A stretch of 64,000 nt of DNA from Pseudoalteromonas sp. Scap06 (GTDB taxonomy: Bacteria; Pseudomonadota; Gammaproteobacteria; Enterobacterales; Alteromonadaceae), in the NCBI RefSeq assembly GCF_013394165.1, contig NZ_CP041330.1, positions 1,054,001-1,118,000 on the forward strand. The letters run 5' to 3'. Each line of letters begins with the position of its first letter. Position 1 is the first letter of the stretch. The translations under genes and the position numbers were made by a program. The notes below the pieces were generated by a model. It searched no databases, was not told where the DNA came from, and worked only from the letters and a program-made list of their open reading frames with translations. Shown piece by piece: positions 56,252 through 64,000 of this stretch.

Positions 56252-58443
56252 TGACAGATTCAGTATTTAATTTAACGGTTGATGATAACAAAATAGCCGT
56301 GGTAACCATTGATGTGCCGGGTGAAAAAATGAATACCCTGCGTGACAGCTTTGCTGACGATTTAAAAGCATTATTAGCACAGGCTAAAGAGCATGCTGTT
56401 AAGGGGATGGTATTTATTAGTGGCAAAAGTGATAACTTCATTGCCGGTGCCGATGTAAAAATGTTAGACGGTGTTGAAAAACGCGAAGATGCATTAGCTA
56501 TTAGTGAGTTATGTCATCAAGCATTTTTTGATATGAAAAAACTACCGTATACCACGGTTAGTGCTATACATGGCCCTGCTTTAGGTGGTGGTTTAGAGTT
56601 TGCTTTAGCCTGTGATTATCGTGTTGGTACCGATAGTGATTTAACAAAAATTGGCTTACCAGAAGTGCAACTTGGTTTATTACCTGGCGGTGGTGGTACA
56701 CAACGCTTAACTAAAATCGTGGGCATTCAAAAAGCCCTTGAGTGGATGCTAACCGGAAAACAAATTCGTCCTAAACAAGCAAAAAAAGCCGGTGTATTGG
56801 ATGATTGTGTACCACAAAGCGTACTGTTAAAAGTGGCTAAAGAGTTTGCGGCGAAGAAAAAGCCACAAGCTAAAGAGCCTAAACTTGATAAGATCAGTAA
56901 GCTATTAGAATCAAACCCGTTTGGTCGTAACTTTATCTTTAAAAAAGCTAAAGAAAACGTACTTAAAAAAACCGGTGGTCATTACCCAGCGCCGCTTGCG
57001 ATTATTAAAGCGGTTCGTGCAAGCGTAGAGCTTGATGAAATGAAAGCGTATAAAACCGAAGCCGAAGGCTTTGCTACGTTAGTAATGAGTGATGAGTCTA
57101 AAGCACTTCGCGGTATTTTCTTTGCAACCACTGAAATGAAAAAAGAATGGCGCAACGATGACGCTCCTGCGATTAGCAAAACTGCTGTGTTAGGTGGCGG
57201 ATTAATGGGCGCAGGTATTGCCCACGTGAGCGCGGTTAAGGCTAAATTACCGGTACGCATTAAAGATGTGGCAGAGCAGGGCATAAGTAATGCCATGAAC
57301 TACACTTACAAAATCTTAGATAAACGCCTTAAGCGCCGCATTATGTCAAAAGCTGATATGCAGTTAACCATGAACCGCATTACTGGCACTACGGATTACA
57401 GCGGCTTTAAGCACATAGATTTAGTGATAGAAGCAGTATTTGAAGATTTAGAGCTTAAGCAAGGTATGGTTGCTGATGTTGAGCAGCAATGCCAAGCTAA
57501 TACTATTTTTGCAAGTAATACCTCGTCATTACCTATTTCGCAAATTGCAGCAAAAGCAGAACGCCCTGAAAATGTAATTGGTTTACATTATTTCTCGCCA
57601 GTAGAGAAAATGCCACTGGTTGAGATCATTCCTCACGAAGGCACGTCACAAGAAACCATTGCTCGTGTAGTTAACTTTGCACGTAAGCAAGGTAAAACAC
57701 CAATTGTGGTAAAAGATATGGCTGGTTTTTATGTAAACCGCATTTTAGCGCCATACCTTAATGAAGCGGCGAACTTAATGCTTGCTGGTGAGCCGATTGA
57801 AAAAATAGACGCGGCCTTAGTCGAGTTTGGTTTTCCGGTTGGACCGTTGGCACTGCTGGACGAAGTGGGTATTGATATTGGATCTAAAATTGCGCCAATT
57901 CTTGAAAAAGAATTGGGTGAGCGCTTTAAAGGGCCTGATGCTTTCTCGCGCATGATTGATTCAAAACGTCTTGGTCGTAAAACAGGGCGCGGTTTTTATG
58001 AATACGACAAGAAAGGCAAAAAGGTCGATGAGTCAGTCTATGAGCTACTAGGTGTAACCCCAGCCCCACGTTTAAATAAAAACGAGATTGCTAAGCGCTG
58101 TGTTTCACAAATGCTTAATGAAGCGGCTCGTTGTTTAGATGATGGTATTATCGCAGGCCCGCGTGATGGTGATATTGGTGCTATTTTTGGTATTGGTTTC
58201 CCACCGTTCTTAGGTGGCCCGTTTAGCTACATGGACAAATTAGGTGCGAGTAAAATAAGCTCTGATATGTCTACACTGGCTAACAGCAATGCCATTTTTG
58301 CACCCTGTGAATCACTGGTTGCAATGGCTGATAAAGGCGATAAGTTTTACACTACAGTCACTAAAACAGCTGAAGTTGAGTCAGATCAGTCAGATGATAA
58401 ATCGACTGATACTCAAAATGAGATGACTGAGCACAAAGATTAA
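56251..58443 (+). CDS. fadJ: Fatty acid oxidation complex alpha subunit FadJ
   Basis: 730 aa, multifunctional. Enoyl-CoA hydratase/isomerase half (about 1-200: FIAGADVKMLDG, GPALGGGLEFALACDYR, GLPEVQLGLLPGGGGTQRL) and 3-hydroxyacyl-CoA dehydrogenase half (about 300-700: VLGGGLMGAGIAHV, SNTSSLPI, GLHYFSPVEKMPLVEI, DMAGFYVNRIL). C-terminus is an acidic D/S/T/E-rich tail of about 20 residues. Coupled to fadI; ends at a strong terminator. Confidence 0.96.
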   Translation: MTDSVFNLTVDDNKIAVVTIDVPGEKMNTLRDSFADDLKALLAQAKEHAVKGMVFISGKSDNFIAGADVKMLDGVEKREDALAISELCHQAFFDMKKLPYTTVSAIHGPALGGGLEFALACDYRVGTDSDLTKIGLPEVQLGLLPGGGGTQRLTKIVGIQKALEWMLTGKQIRPKQAKKAGVLDDCVPQSVLLKVAKEFAAKKKPQAKEPKLDKISKLLESNPFGRNFIFKKAKENVLKKTGGHYPAPLAIIKAVRASVELDEMKAYKTEAEGFATLVMSDESKALRGIFFATTEMKKEWRNDDAPAISKTAVLGGGLMGAGIAHVSAVKAKLPVRIKDVAEQGISNAMNYTYKILDKRLKRRIMSKADMQLTMNRITGTTDYSGFKHIDLVIEAVFEDLELKQGMVADVEQQCQANTIFASNTSSLPISQIAAKAERPENVIGLHYFSPVEKMPLVEIIPHEGTSQETIARVVNFARKQGKTPIVVKDMAGFYVNRILAPYLNEAANLMLAGEPIEKIDAALVEFGFPVGPLALLDEVGIDIGSKIAPILEKELGERFKGPDAFSRMIDSKRLGRKTGRGFYEYDKKGKKVDESVYELLGVTPAPRLNKNEIAKRCVSQMLNEAARCLDDGIIAGPRDGDIGAIFGIGFPPFLGGPFSYMDKLGASKISSDMSTLANSNAIFAPCESLVAMADKGDKFYTTVTKTAEVESDQSDDKSTDTQNEMTEHKD

Positions 58444-58460
58444 TGTTTTAAGTTAACGTA

Positions 58461-58489
58461 AAAAAGCCGCAAATTATGCGGCTTTTTTT
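58461..58489. terminator. Terminator of fadIJ
   Basis: GCCGCA / TGCGGC stem with an AATTA loop, A5 on the left and T7 on the right. Works in both directions, and the convergent MmcQ-type gene ends close by. Confidence 0.92.
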
Positions 58490-58529
58490 ATGTTTGATAA
58501 TCAGAAAATATAGAGATATATACGCTTAT

Positions 58530-58916
58530 TTACAGTAAGGCTTCAATAGCCTGTTTGTCTTTATCTGGCATGTTGTCGACCACCAAATTAAATGAATTAT
58601 CAATCATACGCTCAATTTCACCTTGTGGTATTGAGCCGTCTAAAATCACTGTATTCCAAAGGCGTTTATTCATATGATAACCTGGAATCACCGAAGGAAA
58701 AATATCTCGTAATGACTGTGCTTCATCAGGGTCGCACTTTAAGTTTAGCCACCAAATAGGTTCGCCGTTTTCATCGGTTTCACCCTCATTGCTCAGTGCA
58801 AGGGTGGCGAACATCTTATGGTTTACTTTATATACATCAACATCTTTAGCAAAAGGTTGCGTTAGTTTAACTAACGGTTTGTTCATTAAATAAGTATGTA
58901 CAGTTTGTTGGTTCAT
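58530..58916 (-). CDS. MmcQ/YjbR family protein
   Basis: 128 aa. The YjbR fold is recognised from DVDVYKVNHKMFATLAL, WWLNLKCDPDEAQSLRD, VIPGYHMNKRLWNTVILDG and IERMIDNSFNLVV. Members are annotated as DNA-binding because of their CyaY-like/double-wing fold, but their real role is not established. Single gene; about 180 bases of AT-rich sequence with no recognised feature separates it from the next gene. Confidence 0.87.
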   Translation of the reverse strand: MNQQTVHTYLMNKPLVKLTQPFAKDVDVYKVNHKMFATLALSNEGETDENGEPIWWLNLKCDPDEAQSLRDIFPSVIPGYHMNKRLWNTVILDGSIPQGEIERMIDNSFNLVVDNMPDKDKQAIEALL

Positions 58917-59098
58917 GAGCCATTCCTTGAGGTCATAATCGATATCTTAACCATAGCATTTTTTCATTAGCTTTGTGGCATGAAATATTATTTGAGCTTA
59001 TTATTTCTTAATTTATAGACTGATATATTGGAAGTTAGTTAAACCAGTAACTATGTTGGAACTGGAAATGTAAATAAAGTTTTTTTGTTAAGCACTGG

Positions 59099-59896
59099 CT
59101 AAACAGATTTAGGCAAAGACAAGTATGCAGTAACAGCAGCATCACGTTTTGTCAGGTCTGTTTGGTACGAGTGTTTACTATACGTAGTGCAATACGAGAC
59201 AGGCTCTCCGACACTTAATAAAAAATCATTATGGTCGAAATTGCTCAATACTTTTTTCCAGCGCTCTTTGACTTTAACTGGCGCGCAGGGCAAAGAGTCC
59301 AAAATACGTTTAGACTCCTCAAAGTTGCTATTAATAGCGACATTGAGCATATCGTCGTTTGCGGCCCCTAGCCAACTTGTACCACTGGTGCCCACACATA
59401 AAAGTGGCATATAAGGCGCAAGCGCTGGGCATACATCATTTCTATACACGTCAACCTTCCAATAGCGACGAGCTATTTTTACAAACTGATCAAAATCCTT
59501 TATTGATGTAAAGTTTGAGGTAGCTAAGGATAAAATCTCTATTCTAGGTTTATTGGCATTTACGGTGTCGTTAGCAACATCAATATACCAAGGACCAAGT
59601 ATCAATGCGTTTTGAAAGTACTGATCTTGCAGTGAGCCCCATGCTTTTTGTAAAGAGTTACCTTGTACAATTAGATTTTTTAATAAACTGAGCCCAGATT
59701 TTTTAGTGGTAGGTAATTCCGTTTGCAGTAGTGCAAATACCTCATCGCGTATTTCTCTACAGCGGCCAATAGGGTAAGGTTTTTCTGCAAAGTAAGGAAT
59801 TGATGGTGCAAGTTTTAAATCAGCTAATAAGCGTAAATGAGCTAGATCAGCGCATATCAATGCACGTTGTTTTGGTGTAAAGTGTTCATTAAGCAC
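59099..59896 (-). CDS. Hypothetical protein (265 aa) beside PhyH-type oxygenases
   Basis: I do not recognise the family. It is a soluble-looking protein with no signal peptide or TM, Trp/Tyr-rich in places (LGPWYIDVANDTV, RRYWKVDVYRNDVCPAL, LCVGTSGTSWLGAAND). The SGTSWLG loop and the several cysteines stand out. GTG start at 59896 with AGGA 8 bases upstream. It lies 90 bases downstream of the PhyH gene, the two probably being in one transcription unit. A solo MITE-like repeat end lies between them. Confidence 0.65.
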   Translation of the reverse strand: MLNEHFTPKQRALICADLAHLRLLADLKLAPSIPYFAEKPYPIGRCREIRDEVFALLQTELPTTKKSGLSLLKNLIVQGNSLQKAWGSLQDQYFQNALILGPWYIDVANDTVNANKPRIEILSLATSNFTSIKDFDQFVKIARRYWKVDVYRNDVCPALAPYMPLLCVGTSGTSWLGAANDDMLNVAINSNFEESKRILDSLPCAPVKVKERWKKVLSNFDHNDFLLSVGEPVSYCTTYSKHSYQTDLTKRDAAVTAYLSLPKSV

Positions 59897-59933
59897 GTAT
59901 ATTCCTTTGAGTGATTGTTTAATTCTAGTCCTG

Positions 59934-59949
59934 AAAGGTCATCAGACCC
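59934..59949 (-). repeat. Solo end of the MITE-like element (one mismatch)
   Basis: AAAGGTCATCAGACCC differs at one base from the end at 2359-2374. On the minus strand the similarity continues further in (CAGGACTAGAATT). It lies 38 bases before the GTG of the gene at 59896, in the same orientation as the copy before fimU. Confidence 0.65.
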
Positions 59950-59985
59950 TAATGGAAAATGAATACTTTCAAATTATATGTGATT

Positions 59986-60891
59986 TTAGCGTAAATCCTT
60001 GGGAGTAGGGTAATTTGGATGAACTACATTTTTATGGGCATGAATCGAAGGGATGGGTGCTTCAGGCTTGGCTTTAATGAGCTTAACCAAGGTACTTAAA
60101 TCGTATTTAGGTTCGCCGTAAAATTCATGCCAAGCTTGCGGAATACTGTTTGGATCTGCCGCTTTAATTACATGTGCCATCCATTGCTTTCTCAGTTCGG
60201 CCCACTCCTTAGTTTGTTTTCCACTTTCGGTAATCCCTAAAATTGGCCTTAATTCAACATACAGTGTTCTTCTTGCACCTTGGCTGCGCTTTACTCCTGA
60301 ACTATGTAAAACCATTATGTCATGAACTATGATGTCACCTGCTTTAGCGGGTTGTTGTACTACATTAGGAATATCCCACCCATATTGATTGGAAAGTTTG
60401 TAAATATCTAAAACTTTATGCTGGGTATTTGGTACGTAGCGTAAACAGCCATCTTCTAAAAGAGCGTCATCAAGGTATATACCAATATTTAAATAAGGAT
60501 ATTGCCTAGAATGAGGAGCATCCTGATGCCAGGTAATATGAGGGTGTGGGTACGGGTATTTATAAGCTACATCTAATTGCAAGGGGACTGCGCCATCTCC
60601 TACCAATTCTTTATAAACTTCGATGAGTGGTGGGCTAGCTAATAGTTCAATTATTAATTCAGGTGACTCGAATAGTAAGTCGTTATAACGAAAAAGACGA
60701 GGCACACCTGAGTCTGTTGAGATACAACATTGATTATTGAGTTGCCCATTGTGAAAATTCTCTAGTGCTAATGCTTCTAATTTATCTGAAAAACGTTGTA
60801 ATTTTTTAAGTAATGTTATCGAAAGTGCATTTTCAAAGTGAACAAAACCGTTTTTTAGGAAAAAGTCATGTTTATTTGAGGATATTTTCAT
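59986..60891 (-). CDS. Phytanoyl-CoA dioxygenase (PhyH)-family Fe(II)/2OG oxygenase
   Basis: 301 aa. Double-stranded beta-helix oxygenase. Iron ligands: His122-x-Asp124 in ITWHQDAPH and His196 in MVLHSSG. A 2-oxoglutarate-binding Arg follows in ARRTLYVEL. The N-terminus has KNGFVHFENALS, common in PhyH proteins. Cytosolic. It would hydroxylate or otherwise oxidise a small molecule or modified amino acid; the substrate is unknown. Upstream of the 265-aa gene and 51 bases downstream of the HEAGH gene, on the same strand. Confidence 0.82.
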   Translation of the reverse strand: MKISSNKHDFFLKNGFVHFENALSITLLKKLQRFSDKLEALALENFHNGQLNNQCCISTDSGVPRLFRYNDLLFESPELIIELLASPPLIEVYKELVGDGAVPLQLDVAYKYPYPHPHITWHQDAPHSRQYPYLNIGIYLDDALLEDGCLRYVPNTQHKVLDIYKLSNQYGWDIPNVVQQPAKAGDIIVHDIMVLHSSGVKRSQGARRTLYVELRPILGITESGKQTKEWAELRKQWMAHVIKAADPNSIPQAWHEFYGEPKYDLSTLVKLIKAKPEAPIPSIHAHKNVVHPNYPTPKDLR

Positions 60892-60942
60892 AAATTAAAT
60901 TGTCCTTTTTATTTTAAACAAAGTTCATCCATTTTTTGCAAA

Positions 60943-61464
60943 CTATATATTTGGAAGCGTTTCTATCCAGCGACAGTCTCTGATCCACTTGACCATTACA
61001 GGGTAACCTTTGTTTGGGCAAGTCATTTGCCATGCTTGTAATAATGGAAACCCAAAACCATTCCCATTTTCAAAAGCATGCTTTAAAGTCTTACTCGCAC
61101 CTTTATAAGCATCTTTATGAAAGATAATATCTAGTGATAATGACAAATGAATAGCTGCTGCAACAGCCCAAGCTGTCGCAGCCATTTCTTCTGCGTGCAT
61201 AGCTTGTTTCTCTCTGCCCGCAAGCAAGCCATTCTTATAAAAGTCAGCATCTAATAGGGGCCTAAAAATTGGCTCACAGACAGCAATATGCCCAGCCTCA
61301 TGAAGGATATCACCAGGATAGAACCCATTGACAAAATCAAGCAATAAAACGCCTTTTTCTAGCTTAAGGCCGGGCAAAAAAGTTCTTTCGTCTAAGGTTT
61401 GATACCGGTGCTTTATTCCGATATGAGTAAGAAAGGCGAGAATTTTTTCAATCTCAGTGTCCAT
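60943..61464 (-). CDS. Small HEAGH-motif putative metalloprotein
   Basis: 173 aa from ATG 61464 (MDTEIEKI), chosen for GGGAG 4 bases upstream; a TTG at 61485 is less likely. It contains DILHEAGHIAV (H55-E56-x-x-H59), the HExxH zinc-site pattern, and an AEEMAATAWAVAAAIHLSL helix 33 residues on, whose Glu could be a third ligand as in gluzincins. The rest (HKDAYKGASKTL, GFPLLQAWQM) I recall in uncharacterised proteins with the same motif. No signal peptide, so cytosolic. First gene of the minus-strand unit. A protease or a metal-dependent enzyme; unknown. Confidence 0.7.
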   Translation of the reverse strand: MDTEIEKILAFLTHIGIKHRYQTLDERTFLPGLKLEKGVLLLDFVNGFYPGDILHEAGHIAVCEPIFRPLLDADFYKNGLLAGREKQAMHAEEMAATAWAVAAAIHLSLSLDIIFHKDAYKGASKTLKHAFENGNGFGFPLLQAWQMTCPNKGYPVMVKWIRDCRWIETLPNI

Positions 61465-61600
61465 GCCACTCCCTGTATTTAGCAATTACAATTGTTGCTT
61501 ACAATAATATAGCACTCTATTCTAACTAAGTTTAGTCAGCGTTAATAAATCAATTTAAGGTGTTTTGCTTGTCTAAAATCAGGCGCGAAAAGGAGTTATT

Positions 61601-62656
61601 ATGCAAAATGAATTGAGAGTAAAAGTACCTCCTCTGAAAACAACAATGCAGAGCATATTGCCCTGTTATAACGAAACTGGGCGTTTAGGTTTATTTCAAT
61701 TAAAGCGAATGTGGCACAAAGTACAGTTTCAAAAGCAAGGCTGTGCAGATAAAAAAATAATAGAAGATGAATGGTCACTCGATGTGATGATCATGGATAT
61801 TTTAGGCTTAGGGCTCACACCGACAATAGAGTCTATTTTTGCGAGTGATAGTTTTTTAACATTCGAAAACTGGGTAGAGCAGCATTATGGTATGGCTATT
61901 TCAAAGACGGCTAAAAGTGAGTTAAATGAAAAGATAGCTGCATTTTTCCAGCAAAAGGGCCTTAAACAACAAAAAATATTGCTAAATCAGCCTCGTCATT
62001 ACGTTCTAACATCGCAGCAGTGGCAAAGCTGGGATGATAATGGTTACGTTATTATTCCTGAGCTAGTGGAAAAAACGCTATGTGAAGACGTTTGTAACAT
62101 GGTATATGAACGTTTGAATATGGATAAACATAATCCTGTTTCATGGTATCGAAATCATGAACTTAAACAGGGAATTATGGTACAAATCTTTAATGATATA
62201 ACCATGCAGGTTATTCGGCATCAGCCTCAGGTGCGAGATGTATTTGAGCAATTGTGGGGTGAAAACAATTTAACTGTAAGCACTGATAGGCTTAGTTTTA
62301 ATCCACCTCAGACAGAAAGTTGGCGATTTCCTGGGCCAAATCTTCACTGGGATATAAACTTTAATAAACCGCTCAGATTTGCAACGCAAGGATTACTATA
62401 CCTTACTGACGTTGCCGCTGAACAAGGTGCATTCAGTTGTGTACCTGGCTTTCATAAAAAAATAGACAACTGGCTTGCTAGTTTACCTAAAAATACCAAT
62501 CCACATCATTTTAATTGCCAACAATGGCACAGTACTCCATTAGCTGCAAAAGCAGGTAGCTTAATTGTATGGCGACATACATTACCGCACGGTAGTTGTT
62601 CAAATAAGGGGAGTACACCTCGAATTGTACAATATATAAATATGAGCTCATTATAA
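61601..62656 (+). CDS. PhyH-family Fe(II)/2OG oxygenase with extra N-terminal domain
   Basis: 351 aa. The N-terminal 130 residues have no recognised fold (Gln/Lys-rich, KVQFQKQGC, MDILGLGLTPTIESIF). The C-terminal 215 residues are an oxygenase: NGYVIIPELVEK, metal ligands His249-x-Asp251 in LHWDIN and His330 in LPHGS, Arg in TPRIVQYI. AAGGAG precedes the ATG. Divergent from the HEAGH gene by about 136 bases and followed by the PRMT-like gene. The N-terminal domain may bind a carrier or substrate (inference). Confidence 0.8.
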   Translation: MQNELRVKVPPLKTTMQSILPCYNETGRLGLFQLKRMWHKVQFQKQGCADKKIIEDEWSLDVMIMDILGLGLTPTIESIFASDSFLTFENWVEQHYGMAISKTAKSELNEKIAAFFQQKGLKQQKILLNQPRHYVLTSQQWQSWDDNGYVIIPELVEKTLCEDVCNMVYERLNMDKHNPVSWYRNHELKQGIMVQIFNDITMQVIRHQPQVRDVFEQLWGENNLTVSTDRLSFNPPQTESWRFPGPNLHWDINFNKPLRFATQGLLYLTDVAAEQGAFSCVPGFHKKIDNWLASLPKNTNPHHFNCQQWHSTPLAAKAGSLIVWRHTLPHGSCSNKGSTPRIVQYINMSSL

Positions 62657-62856
62657 AGCTAAGCAAAATCAAGCTAGTTTTACTAAGCCTTTTATTTTTA
62701 TGATGTTTGATATAAGTAAAATAAATTGAAAGCTATATAAATAAAGAAAGTTAAAGTTGTACCTTAAAACTTTTCAACTAAGCTTAGATCTGAACATAGT
62801 ATTAGTTCACTAATGGAATTTATTACAATAATTGGACATCAAAGGAACAGTTCACA
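62657..62856. other. Gap between the oxygenase and PRMT-like genes
   Basis: 200 AT-rich bases. I see no clear ORF, terminator or repeat; a promoter for the methyltransferase could lie here, so the two genes may not share one transcript. Confidence 0.4.
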
Positions 62857-64000
62857 ATGGAAGAACAAAGTTCAAAACCTATAGAAGGTTTGCAATACGT
62901 AGATCCCCAAGTTGATGAGTTATTAAGGCATACAATACGAACTCAGCTTGAATCTCTTCTAAAATCCAAATTAACGACGGATCAACGCCAGCAAGCTTTG
63001 CAGAAAAGCTTTGTAGATGCGATGACTTTGGTATTGAGCAAAACGCAAATCGAGCATATTCTATTAGTGAACGCTTTTGAGTCTATGTATGATCATGCTG
63101 TGCAATCAATGGCATTGGCTCAGCTTAGCCAAAAACAGTTAACTCGGCAATATGTCTCAATATCCGGTTTAATAATGTCTCCCCATAACTGCAAACATAC
63201 CATAAAAGATGTGTATCGTATTCAAGGTTACGCACGAGGGGTTGATAAAGCAATAAAAGGTAAGCTTGAGCATCTGCCATCAATCACCATTTTATATCCT
63301 GCTTGTGGGCCTTTTGCACCACTACTAATCCCTCTGCTTAGTTATTACAAAGAGAAAAAAATTTATACCGAGGAACAAATCAAAGTAACTTTAGTTGACA
63401 TACAGCCAGGTGCTTTGCTGTCGCTACATCAGTTAGTTAAAGATTTAGGCCTGCAAGGTTATGTTGACCAAACATTAGAGGTAGATGCAACACAATTTGA
63501 ACCCGATAGCGATTTTGATTTGCTAATAGTTGAAGCCATGCAGCATGGTTTTACAAAAGAAGGACAACTCAGTATAGCTAAGCATTTAGTTAAATTTTTG
63601 AATATCGATGGTTGGGTGATACCGCAAAATGTATCTATCAAAGGAATGTTGGTGATAGGCGAAACAGAGTTTAATCAGCAGTGGAAAGGGGCTGAGTATA
63701 GCCATTCACTTAACCGAGACTCTCAGGCACTGCAAGATAGAGTTGAGTTAGGAGAAATACTTAAGCTCAACAAAACAACCTTGTTGAACATGCAAGAACT
63801 AGAACTGCAAAACAACATAAAAGTGATCCCAGCAAACCAAATTACGTTGCCGACTAATGTGGAAGATATGAGCCAACGAATTTTGGCTATATATGCTGAT
63901 ATAGAGACATTCGCGCAAGAAGGTATTGAGCAATATGACTCAGGGATCACACATCCAAAGCCAGATATGACCTTTTATATTGATACCAAACCCAAAGACG
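62857..64000 (+). CDS. PRMT-like class I SAM-dependent methyltransferase (C-terminus beyond window)
   Basis: 381 codons without a stop from ATG 62857 (AAAGGA upstream), cut by the window end. A helical N-terminal part (about 1-140) precedes a Rossmann methyltransferase core: LYPACGPFAPLL (motif I, about 146), VTLVDIQPGAL (acidic loop) and DLLIVEAMQHGFTKE (about 221-235). The last piece aligns with the double-E loop of protein arginine methyltransferases (SEWMGYxLLxE), keeping both Glu and the Met. NIDGWVIPQNVS follows as in PRMTs. Probably N- or protein-methylating; substrate unknown. Runs with the 61601 oxygenase gene. Confidence 0.65.
   Translation, partial: MEEQSSKPIEGLQYVDPQVDELLRHTIRTQLESLLKSKLTTDQRQQALQKSFVDAMTLVLSKTQIEHILLVNAFESMYDHAVQSMALAQLSQKQLTRQYVSISGLIMSPHNCKHTIKDVYRIQGYARGVDKAIKGKLEHLPSITILYPACGPFAPLLIPLLSYYKEKKIYTEEQIKVTLVDIQPGALLSLHQLVKDLGLQGYVDQTLEVDATQFEPDSDFDLLIVEAMQHGFTKEGQLSIAKHLVKFLNIDGWVIPQNVSIKGMLVIGETEFNQQWKGAEYSHSLNRDSQALQDRVELGEILKLNKTTLLNMQELELQNNIKVIPANQITLPTNVEDMSQRILAIYADIETFAQEGIEQYDSGITHPKPDMTFYIDTKPKD

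Overview
The window is about 64 kb of AT-rich, gene-dense chromosome from a marine gammaproteobacterium, most likely a Pseudoalteromonas or close Alteromonadales relative. This rests on recognisable protein sequences (GlnB, RpsT and TyrA of gammaproteobacterial type), conserved gene orders (rpsT/murJ-ribF-ileS-lspA-fkpB-ispH; ypjD/ffh, rpsP-rimM-trmD-rplS; tyrA/pheA; fadI-fadJ) and a MITE-like repeat with ends I associate with this group. The placement is inference, since no database search was possible. No rRNA, tRNA, CRISPR array or prophage was found.

Layout. 1-4.1 kb: a partial acyltransferase-like gene, ghrA, smrA, small membrane proteins, a single-domain response regulator and rpsT, with a 264-bp MITE-like element. 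4.3-11.6 kb: murJ, ribF, ileS, lspA, fkpB, ispH. 11.7-20.5 kb: a LytS/LytTR two-component pair followed by the type IV pilus minor pilin and adhesin operon pilV-pilW-pilX-pilY1-pilE, with two FimT/FimU-like pseudopilins facing it. A tandem LytTR-type DNA motif sits between the regulator and pilV. 20.6-26.4 kb: glnB, bamD, rluD, pgeF, clpB (heat-shock promoter). 26.4-32.9 kb: a PAS chemoreceptor, gshA (also with a heat-shock-like promoter), a transglycosylase-like lipoprotein, a CorC/CNNM transporter and ypjD. 33.1-37.8 kb: ffh, the rpsP operon and a MYG1-family protein.

38-46 kb is an aromatic amino acid neighbourhood. tyrA carries a TyrR-like box. pheA is preceded by a Phe-rich leader peptide and a terminator/antiterminator pair, a classical attenuator. 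A GGDEF-EAL sensor, a SUI1-type factor, a GAF protein and an aromatic aminotransferase follow. 46.4-54.6 kb: an ECF sigma factor with a DUF3379 protein, then a MoxR/Bat operon (moxR, DUF58, DUF4381, batA, a fused batB-batC, batD). 54.9-58.4 kb: fadI-fadJ behind a FadR-like palindrome.

59-64 kb is the least ordinary part and my best candidate for an undescribed system. Two divergent transcription units encode two Fe(II)/2-oxoglutarate (PhyH-type) oxygenases with intact metal ligands, a small HEAGH-motif protein, an unrecognised 265-aa protein and a PRMT-like methyltransferase that runs off the window end. The combination suggests oxidative and methyl modification of a small molecule or peptide; the substrate cannot be read from the sequence.
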